The notes under the pieces: model-generated
Told to the model about the DNA's origin: nothing
The model's input: only the letters and a program-made list of their open reading frames with translations
Databases searched by the model: none
Made by a program: the position numbers and the translations under genes
Part shown: piece after piece, positions 1 through 6,561 of the stretch
Layout: every line of letters starts with the position of its first letter
Numbering within the stretch: position 1 is the stretch's first letter
DNA from: Salaquimonas sp.
GTDB taxonomy: Bacteria; Pseudomonadota; Alphaproteobacteria; Rhizobiales; Rhizobiaceae
DNA: 6,561 nt
Assembly: GCA_024639745.1 (NCBI GenBank)
Contig: JAHEHW010000102.1
Coordinates: 1 to 6,561 of the forward strand
Reading direction: 5' to 3'

Positions 1-161
1 GGCTTTCGAGTGAAATGGAGGCGATGGCGGAAAATGGTTTTCGCTTGTCGCCTGAAACCGTGGAGCGGATCGGAAAGGCGGAAGCGCGCCATTCGCGCTG
101 GGGCCATCTGGCGCTTTGGGTTATTGCCGTCCTCCTGGGCTGGGCCGTTTTTATCAGCTGA
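1..161 (+). CDS. ubiB: UbiB C-terminal end (partial, 5' end outside window)
   Basis: The last 52 codons of a gene whose start lies before the window; the first full codon begins at base 3 and TGA is at 159-161. The peptide has a polar helical part (LSPETVERIGKAEARHSRWG) followed by one hydrophobic segment of about 18 residues (HLALWVIAVLLGWAVFIS) that ends the protein. A soluble ABC1/ADCK-type atypical kinase domain followed by C-terminal membrane anchoring is the known layout of UbiB, an ATPase/kinase-like protein needed for ubiquinone synthesis at the inner membrane. The position directly upstream of coaBC and dut is the common alphaproteobacterial order and supports the call. No catalytic motif lies inside the window, so the identification rests on the tail and the neighbourhood. 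The stop is two bases before the -35 box proposed for coaBC. Confidence 0.75.
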   Translation, partial: LSSEMEAMAENGFRLSPETVERIGKAEARHSRWGHLALWVIAVLLGWAVFIS

Positions 162-162
162 C

Positions 163-191
163 TTGAAGTGATTGCAATGATTGCATATTAT
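163..191 (+). promoter_or_regulatory. candidate sigma-70-type promoter of coaBC
   Basis: TTGAAG (163-168) and TATTAT (186-191) are separated by exactly 17 bases and match the sigma-70 consensus at 4/6 and 5/6 positions. The predicted transcription start is near 198-199, giving a leader of about 25 bases before the ATG at 223. The promoter begins right after the ubiB stop, so coaBC can be expressed apart from ubiB. The spacer is filled by the octamer repeats listed separately. This is read by eye, with no transcript data. Confidence 0.55.
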
Positions 192-206
192 GATTGCAAT
201 GCAATC
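169..206 (+). promoter_or_regulatory. candidate operator: clustered TGATTGCA repeats over the coaBC promoter
   Basis: TGATTGCA occurs three times in direct orientation, at 169-176, 178-185 and 191-198. An inverted copy, ATGCAATC, is at 199-206. GATTGCAT (179-186) and ATGCAATC (199-206) form a perfect 8-bp inverted repeat with a 12-base gap, and ATTGCAAT (171-178 and 193-200) is itself palindromic, the two copies 22 bases apart, about two helical turns. The repeats fill the -35/-10 spacer and run past the -10 box, where a bound protein would block RNA polymerase. Tandem or inverted short boxes are the usual operator form for RHH repressors such as FitA, and the gene just downstream begins with such a domain. 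Binding is inferred. Confidence 0.6.
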
Positions 207-222
207 TTACTAGTTTCGAACC

Positions 223-1683
223 ATGGCAAGCATCACTATTCGCAATCTTGACGAAACGGCCAAGCGCCGCCTGCGAGAGCGCGCAGCGCGCAATGGCCGT
301 TCCATGGAAGAAGAAGCGAGGCTGCTGATCCAGGAACTGCCGGTTTCCCGGGACGCTGATAGCAATGGCGCGACTGACGGCAACGAGCGTTTGCATGTTG
401 CTCTGGAGGAGGAGCGATCGTCGGGGAATAGCTTTGCGGTAAATGACTATCCGGCCGCCGGTAAAAGGATTCTGTTGATAATTGGAGGTGGGATCGCGGC
501 GTATAAGTGCCTTGATCTCATCAGGCGCCTGCGCGAACGTCGTGTCGAGGTGCGGGCCATCATGACAAAAGCGGCCCAGGAATTCATCACGCCATTGTCG
601 GTGGGTGCGTTGTCGGCGCAGAAGGTTTTCACCGATCTCTTTGATCGAGAGGACGAGCAGGATGTCGGCCATATCAGGCTCGCGCGCGAGGCCGACCTGG
701 TTCTGGTGGCACCGGCCACGGCCGATCTTATGGCCAAGATGGCAAATGGTCTAGTTGATGATCTCGCATCCGCTGTCCTGCTGGCAACGAGGGCGCCTGT
801 TGTGGTGGCGCCGGCGATGAATCCCGCCATGTGGGATCATCCCGCAACCAGGCGGAATTTGGCTGTTCTGAAAGCGGATGGGATTCGCATCGAGGGTCCT
901 GCAAAGGGCGAGATGGCAGAATCTGGTGAAAGCGGCACCGGCAGAATGGTCGATCCCATGATACTTGTGGATCTCATCGGCGATTTGCTTGATGACCGAC
1001 CCAAACCCCTGGCGGGCAAGCGGGCAGTGGTCACCTCGGGTCCGACGCACGAAACGATTGATCCTGTACGCTACATCGCCAACAGATCCTCGGGCAAACA
1101 GGGCCATGCCATTGCCGCCGCCCTTGCCGCGCTTGGCGCCGAAGTCATTCTGGTTTCGGGACCCGTCACAATACCAGTTCCGCGGGATGTCGCGCTGGTC
1201 GAGGTGGAAAGCGCGCGTGAAATGCTGAGAGCTGTTGAGGCGGCTCTGCCCGCCGAAATCGCGGTCATGGTGGCAGCTGTCGCCGATTTCCGAATTGCGC
1301 GGGAGTCTTCTCAGAAGATCAAGAAAAACAAGCGTACCACTCGGCAGCCGCTCGAACTGATAGAGAATCCGGACATCCTGAAAACCATCGGCCATCACAA
1401 AAGACGGCCTTCGCTTGTGGTTGGCTTTGCTGCCGAGACCGAAAACCTGGTCAAGAACGCCCAAGCCAAGCTTGAATCGAAAGGCGCCGACTGGATCATT
1501 GCAAATGATGTCTCCCTGTCGAGCGGGGTTCGGGGCGGTGTCATGGGCGGCGATCGGAATTCGATCAGCCTGCTGACGAGAACCGGCATCAGCAAGTGGC
1601 CTGAAATGTCCAAGCTTGAGGTGGCGCGGCGCCTGGCAGAAGCAATTGTCGAAAGTCTGTCGACTTCTAGGGTCGAAGTTTAA
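223..1683 (+). CDS. coaBC: RHH-domain-fused CoaBC: phosphopantothenoylcysteine decarboxylase / phosphopantothenate-cysteine ligase
   Basis: A 486-residue protein, about 80 longer than usual CoaBC. Residues 1-38 match the FitA-type ribbon-helix-helix fold: a beta strand (MASITIRNL, with Arg7 where FitA contacts DNA) and two helices. Residues 40-78 are a charged linker. CoaC follows (about 80-258): flavin-binding start KRILLIIGGGIAAYK, His150 in GHIRLA, and PAMNPAMW with Asn200. CoaB follows (about 264-480): SGPTHETIDPVRYIANRSSGK with Asn287, AAVADF, the lysine cluster KIKKNK (365-370), NPDIL, GFAAETE and IIANDVS. CoaB joins cysteine to 4'-phosphopantothenate using CTP; CoaC, an FMN enzyme, decarboxylates the product to 4'-phosphopantetheine, a cytosolic step of CoA synthesis. 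ATG 223 has no clear Shine-Dalgarno. No ATG or GTG lies near the classical start; TTG at 391 is the only alternative. Ser234 sits where E. coli has Cys158. Function is firm; the regulatory role of the N-terminus is inferred. Confidence 0.95.
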   Translation: MASITIRNLDETAKRRLRERAARNGRSMEEEARLLIQELPVSRDADSNGATDGNERLHVALEEERSSGNSFAVNDYPAAGKRILLIIGGGIAAYKCLDLIRRLRERRVEVRAIMTKAAQEFITPLSVGALSAQKVFTDLFDREDEQDVGHIRLAREADLVLVAPATADLMAKMANGLVDDLASAVLLATRAPVVVAPAMNPAMWDHPATRRNLAVLKADGIRIEGPAKGEMAESGESGTGRMVDPMILVDLIGDLLDDRPKPLAGKRAVVTSGPTHETIDPVRYIANRSSGKQGHAIAAALAALGAEVILVSGPVTIPVPRDVALVEVESAREMLRAVEAALPAEIAVMVAAVADFRIARESSQKIKKNKRTTRQPLELIENPDILKTIGHHKRRPSLVVGFAAETENLVKNAQAKLESKGADWIIANDVSLSSGVRGGVMGGDRNSISLLTRTGISKWPEMSKLEVARRLAEAIVESLSTSRVEV

Positions 1684-1790
1684 ATCCGTACTGCGCGTCG
1701 TGCCATACACTGGTTGTGCCCGTAGCTGCGCAATAACGTTGCGATACATTAACCCCTATTGGCGAAAATTATCCGTAATCTGGCGGTAAT
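1684..1790. other. non-coding spacer after coaBC
   Basis: All three forward frames are short or interrupted here and no family is recognisable. A weak hairpin (CGCAA at 1729-1733, TTGCG at 1739-1743) has no following T-run, so it is not called a terminator. GGCG (1782-1785) and CGCC (1791-1794) could form another four-pair stem at the edge of the receiver remnant. I see no promoter here and no trace of the missing first half of the receiver domain. Confidence 0.5.
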
Positions 1791-1961
1791 CGCCTGCCGA
1801 TCAATGGCGTCACGGCGCACGCAATCAAGGGTAATCGGGAAAAATGCATCGATGCGGGAATGGACGATTACATCTCGAAACCGGTCTCCCCGGACCGCCT
1901 GACAAAGAAAGTTCAAAGCTGGCTGGGAAAAGTTGCTTTTGAACGCAGCGGAACAAATTAA
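1791..1961 (+). pseudogene. remnant of a response-regulator receiver domain (C-terminal end)
   Basis: The frame starting at 1791 gives RLPINGVTAHAIKGNREKC, then IDAGMDDYISKPVSPDRLTK and KVQSWL, ending at TAA 1959-1961. This is the last third of a CheY-like receiver: the hydrophobic strand before the conserved Thr (in GVTAHA, usually TAN or TAHA), the loop KGNREKC, AGMDDYISKP with the conserved Lys-Pro, and the final helix. This spacing and wording is typical of receivers at the end of hybrid histidine kinases. The phospho-acceptor Asp, the acidic pocket and any start codon are missing; an in-frame stop at 1776-1778 closes the frame upstream, and the other frames do not contain the missing part. 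It therefore cannot encode a working receiver. The tail itself has kept its frame and sequence well, suggesting recent truncation. An alternative is a tiny peptide from the internal ATG at 1860, which I find unlikely. Confidence 0.75.
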
Positions 1962-1984
1962 TCGCACTACGGGGTTGAATCCAT

Positions 1985-1993
1985 TGGTATAAT
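1985..1993 (+). promoter_or_regulatory. extended -10 promoter for dut
   Basis: TGGTATAAT has a perfect TATAAT at 1988-1993 preceded by the TGn extended -10 element at 1985-1987. No good -35 box lies 16-18 bases upstream (CACTAC-like sequence at 1965-1970), as expected for extended -10 promoters. The predicted start is near 2000, leaving a leader of about 25 bases before ATG 2025. It sits between the end of the receiver remnant and dut, so dut need not depend on coaBC transcription. Confidence 0.6.
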
Positions 1994-2024
1994 CAGCAAC
2001 ATCGGATTTGCTGACAATACCGGG

Positions 2025-2519
2025 ATGCGGATCATGACTCAAGATTCTGAACGCCTAGATTTGAAAGATCGCCTGCGCATTGCTGTCGTGCGCTTGCCGC
2101 ACTCCGAAGGCATCCAATTGCCGGGTTATCAGACCGCCGGAAGCAGCGGGGCCGATCTTCGCGCTGCATGCCCGGAAGATGCCCCGATCGAACTCCTGCC
2201 AGGCGAGCGCAAACTCATACCGACGGGATTAGTTGTCGAGCTTCCTGATGGAGTAGAGGCTCAGATAAGGCCCCGCTCCGGGTTCGCCTTAAAGCACGGG
2301 ATCACCTGTCTGAATACGCCTGGAACGATCGATTGGGATTATCGTGGCGAGATCATGGTCTTGCTCATCAATCTCGGCTCGGAACCGTTCGAAGTTACCC
2401 GAGGCATGCGGATTGCCCAGATGGTTTTTGCGCCCGTGTTGCAGGCCTCTTTGTTCGAACAGAAGTTTTCCGCTGAGACGGAGCGGGGAAGCGGCGGATT
2501 TGGCTCGACCGGGCTTTAA
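2025..2519 (+). CDS. dut: dUTP diphosphatase (dUTPase)
   Basis: Hydrolyses dUTP to dUMP and diphosphate, keeping uracil out of DNA and supplying dUMP for thymidylate synthesis; the family works as a cytosolic homotrimer with Mg2+. All five trimeric dUTPase motifs are present in order: [10 protein letters not shown] (38-47), [11 protein letters not shown] (82-92), [11 protein letters not shown] (100-110) with the catalytic Asp103, GMRIAQMVF (127-135), and the glycine-rich C-terminal arm [10 protein letters not shown] (154-163). The 164-residue length is slightly above the usual 150 or so because of a short N-terminal extension. ATG 2025 and the in-frame ATG 2034 are both possible starts, and neither has a strong Shine-Dalgarno. 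The gene follows coaBC, as in many alphaproteobacteria, but here a receiver remnant separates the two. Its stop lies two bases from the stop of the converging dehydrogenase, and I see no terminator hairpin in that junction. Confidence 0.96.
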   Translation: MRIMTQDSERLDLKDRLRIAVVRLPHSEGIQLPGYQTAGSSGADLRAACPEDAPIELLPGERKLIPTGLVVELPDGVEAQIRPRSGFALKHGITCLNTPGTIDWDYRGEIMVLLINLGSEPFEVTRGMRIAQMVFAPVLQASLFEQKFSAETERGSGGFGSTGL

Positions 2520-2521
2520 TT

Positions 2522-3268
2522 CTATTCGGGCACGATTTCCCCTTGCCAGTCGAAAACCTTTCCACTCGCGTCGCGATCAAGGCTCCCCAGCACCTGCAGG
2601 AGATATCCCGCAGACTCTTCCGGAGAAAACCGCTTGTATCTATTGTTACGAAACGGTGCCGACAAGTCCGTTTCAACGGTTCCTGGGTGTAGTCCAATAA
2701 TGGCGGCTTGTTTCCGTTTGCGGGCGAGTTCGATCGATGCTGTGCGGATCAACTGGTTTAGCGCCGCCTTGGACGACCGGTAACCGTACCATCCGCCAAT
2801 CCGATTGTCGCTGATGCTGCCGACGCGGGCCGATAAAGCCGCGAGAATGCCGCTGCCATCTCGCGGCAGCAGTGGCAGGAAGTGCTTGATGAAAATAGCC
2901 GGCCCGATTGTGTTGATGGCAAAGAGTTTCGACAGCTTTTCCGGATCAAGTTGGCTCCAGTCTTTCTCAGGCTGCAGTTCCTTGTCATGCAGTATCCCGG
3001 TCGCAAGGATAATGAGATCGAGCTGACCGGCAACCTCCTCAATCGCGGTTGCCGCCTTTTCGACGGTGGCTTCGTCTTCAAGATCGAGCCGCAGCCACTG
3101 TCCGTTGACCGGCATTGAAGCGGGTTGCGTCCTCGACAGTGAAAACAGGTGGTCGATAGGCGCGCCGCTTCGCGCGAGCTGTTTGATGAAGCCGGCGCCG
3201 ATCCCGCCGCTCGAACCTGCGATCGCGATATTCAGTCCGCGTTCGGTTTTTGTCAGATTATTCAACAT
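2522..3268 (-). CDS. short-chain dehydrogenase/reductase, C-factor (CsgA)-like
   Basis: A 248-residue protein with the classical SDR plan. A Rossmann start (LNIAIAGSSGGIGAGF, glycines 18, 21, 22 and 24) binds NAD(P)H. An acidic segment LDLEDE (61-66) fits adenine contact, LATG (88-91) replaces the common NNAG, Asn119 lies in FAINT, and the catalytic pair is Tyr163 and Lys167 in YRSSK. GSISDN before the active Tyr resembles the C-factor-like subgroup. Substrate cannot be told from sequence; in this subgroup most members are uncharacterised oxidoreductases, so a signalling role should not be assumed. The start is taken at 3268 because AAGAGA precedes it at short distance and the Rossmann strand begins about 12 residues later; the longer upstream frame is not SDR-like. 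It runs tail to tail with dut and head to head with the LysE-type gene, with only 62 bases between starts. A weak minus-strand promoter is possible (TTGCGA 3320-3315, TATGCC 3298-3293). Confidence 0.88.
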   Translation of the reverse strand: MLNNLTKTERGLNIAIAGSSGGIGAGFIKQLARSGAPIDHLFSLSRTQPASMPVNGQWLRLDLEDEATVEKAATAIEEVAGQLDLIILATGILHDKELQPEKDWSQLDPEKLSKLFAINTIGPAIFIKHFLPLLPRDGSGILAALSARVGSISDNRIGGWYGYRSSKAALNQLIRTASIELARKRKQAAIIGLHPGTVETDLSAPFRNNRYKRFSPEESAGYLLQVLGSLDRDASGKVFDWQGEIVPE

Positions 3269-3330
3269 TTCTCTTTTCTGGGGCGGCAAACAGGCATATC
3301 CAGTGGCGTTCTTGTCGCAAGGTGAACAAA

Positions 3331-3948
3331 ATGACCCTCGCCCCAATACTCGCATACGCGGTTGCGCTCGGCATCGCAGCCGGCATCCCGGGTCCGGGGG
3401 TAACTGCCTTGGTCGGCCGCTCCCTCGGCACGGGCTTCTTGGCAACGCTGCCGATGCTGATGGGGGTTGTCATCGGTGATCTGATCTATCTCACGGCCGC
3501 AGTCCTGGGCCTGGCCTTGCTTGCAAAGGCATTCGGTGCGTTTTTCCTGGCGGTAAAGCTGATAGGGGCGGGCTATCTGCTCTGGCTCGCTTGGCGCTTC
3601 TGGCGCGCCGGTGTCGCGATAAGCCCGGTCAGACGCGCATATGGAAAACGCGAAGCGCTCGCTTCTTTTTTGTCTGGGCTTTTCGTAACCCTTTCCAATC
3701 CCAAGACCATCGTTTTCTACATGGCGATACTGCCTGTCGTTGTAGACCTCAAATCGGTAACGCTTGGTGGATATGTTGCGCTGGTCGTCGTAACGCTTCT
3801 GGTATTGGTTGTTGTTATGACGCCATATATCCTGCTCGCATCGAAGGCGCGAAAACTGCTTGAGCGGCCCGCCATGCAGGCGCGGCTCAATCGTTTTGCC
3901 GCCGTGGTATTGGCCTCGACAGCAGGCTGGATTGTCGCCAGAGCGTGA
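3331..3948 (+). CDS. LysE/RhtB-family amino-acid exporter
   Basis: A 205-residue, strongly hydrophobic inner-membrane protein. Family signs are the early GIPGPGVTALVGRSLGTG (19-35), the glycine-rich second segment PMLMGVVIGDLIYL (41-54), LIGAGYLLWLAWRFWR (77-92), and LSNPKTIVFYMAILP (121-135) leading into the C-terminal half. About six membrane segments can be seen: roughly 3-22, 38-60, 62-88, 112-135, 146-170 and 188-203. This fits LysE/RhtB carriers, which export amino acids or similar small molecules using the proton gradient. The substrate is not predictable here. ATG 3331 is preferred because AAGGTG (3319-3324) sits six bases upstream and the first transmembrane segment starts directly after; the frame opens earlier but that part is polar and overlaps the divergent SDR gene. 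No LysR-type regulator lies beside it, although such pairs are common. Confidence 0.9.
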   Translation: MTLAPILAYAVALGIAAGIPGPGVTALVGRSLGTGFLATLPMLMGVVIGDLIYLTAAVLGLALLAKAFGAFFLAVKLIGAGYLLWLAWRFWRAGVAISPVRRAYGKREALASFLSGLFVTLSNPKTIVFYMAILPVVVDLKSVTLGGYVALVVVTLLVLVVVMTPYILLASKARKLLERPAMQARLNRFAAVVLASTAGWIVARA

Positions 3949-4007
3949 AGGCACAGCGCAATTTGCGATATTTCCACCTGAAAATCGCGGTTGTCGCCCG
4001 GGAGAAT

Positions 4008-4036
4008 TTGGTTTTCGGGCCCGAAATGCCTATATT
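4008..4036 (+). promoter_or_regulatory. candidate promoter of gyrB
   Basis: TTGGTT (4008-4013) and TATATT (4031-4036) are 17 bases apart. The -10 matches 5/6; the -35 keeps TTG but matches only 3/6. The predicted start is near 4043, giving a leader of about 70 bases to ATG 4112. The gap between lysE and gyrB is otherwise non-coding, which makes a promoter here likely, but the exact boxes are uncertain. A second -10-like TATAGC lies at 4044-4049 without a matching -35. Confidence 0.4.
4013..4026. repeat. perfect 14-bp palindrome in the gyrB upstream region
   Basis: TTTCGGGCCCGAAA reads the same on both strands, centred between 4019 and 4020, and does not extend further. It overlaps the last base of the proposed -35 box and most of the spacer of the gyrB promoter. 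As RNA it would make a poor hairpin without a natural loop, and no T-run follows, so a protein-binding site is more plausible than a terminator for the exporter gene. Confidence 0.6.
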
Positions 4037-4048
4037 TAAAAAGTATAG

Positions 4049-6561
<2,513 letters not shown>

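Noticed and set aside
169..206. The TGATTGCA repeats as a CRISPR or mobile-element end
   Set aside because: The units are only 8 bp with no spacers of constant length, no transposase nearby, and a location over a promoter, which points to an operator.
223..462. A complete toxin-antitoxin module headed by the RHH domain
   Set aside because: No PIN-domain or other toxin gene follows; the RHH domain runs straight into CoaBC.
751..1749. Long minus-strand open frame of 332 codons opposite coaBC
   Set aside because: It lies antisense to the well-supported coaBC, has no recognisable domain or ribosome site, and its composition is that of a shadow frame.
1749..2042. Minus-strand open frame of 97 codons in the coaBC-dut gap
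   Set aside because: It is antisense to the receiver remnant, which reads sensibly on the plus strand; its peptide is not recognisable and it covers the dut promoter and start.
3269..3445. N-terminal extension of the SDR gene up to 3445
   Set aside because: The added 59 residues are Arg/Pro/Cys-rich, overlap the exporter coding region, and precede a well-placed start at 3268 with a Shine-Dalgarno-like sequence.
3965..3988. Hairpin after the LysE-type gene (GCGAT at 3965-3969 with ATCGC at 3984-3988, plus an inner TTT/AAA)
   Set aside because: The stem has a bulge, is short, and no T-run follows; it does not qualify as a rho-independent terminator.
4013..4026. The 14-bp palindrome as a terminator for the exporter gene
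   Set aside because: It has no loop bases and no following T-run; a DNA-binding site fits better.

Overview
The window reads as ordinary chromosomal DNA of an alphaproteobacterium of moderately high G+C. The GyrB, CoaBC, dUTPase and UbiB sequences all have an alphaproteobacterial look, and the order ubiB - coaBC - dut is familiar from that class. My guess is Hyphomicrobiales or a near relative, but I cannot fix genus or species by eye.

Layout. Bases 1-161 hold the 3' end of ubiB (ubiquinone biosynthesis). A compact promoter/operator-like block (163-206) leads into coaBC (223-1683), the bifunctional coenzyme A enzyme. This coaBC carries an extra N-terminal ribbon-helix-helix (RHH) DNA-binding domain of the FitA antitoxin type, with no start codon at the usual CoaBC start. 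A 341-base gap follows (1684-2024). It contains the in-frame, start-less C-terminal end of a response-regulator receiver domain (a gene remnant) and then a strong extended -10 promoter for dut (2025-2519, dUTPase). Converging on dut with a two-base gap is a short-chain dehydrogenase of the C-factor type (2522-3268, minus strand). Divergent from that is a LysE/RhtB-type exporter (3331-3948). After a 163-base gap with a candidate promoter and a perfect 14-bp palindrome comes gyrB (4112 to the window end), which lacks only its last few codons.

How the genes relate. Most are housekeeping genes: quinone synthesis, CoA synthesis, dUTP removal and DNA supercoiling. The feature that stands out is the head of coaBC. 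Four copies of an octamer (three direct, one inverted) are packed around a good -35/-10 pair directly upstream of an enzyme that begins with an RHH DNA-binding domain. The simplest reading is a metabolic enzyme that represses its own promoter, a domesticated antitoxin circuit without a toxin. This is inference from sequence layout. A second oddity in the same protein is a serine where the conserved CoaC cysteine (E. coli Dfp Cys158) is expected.

I saw no tRNA, rRNA, CRISPR array, insertion sequence or phage gene.
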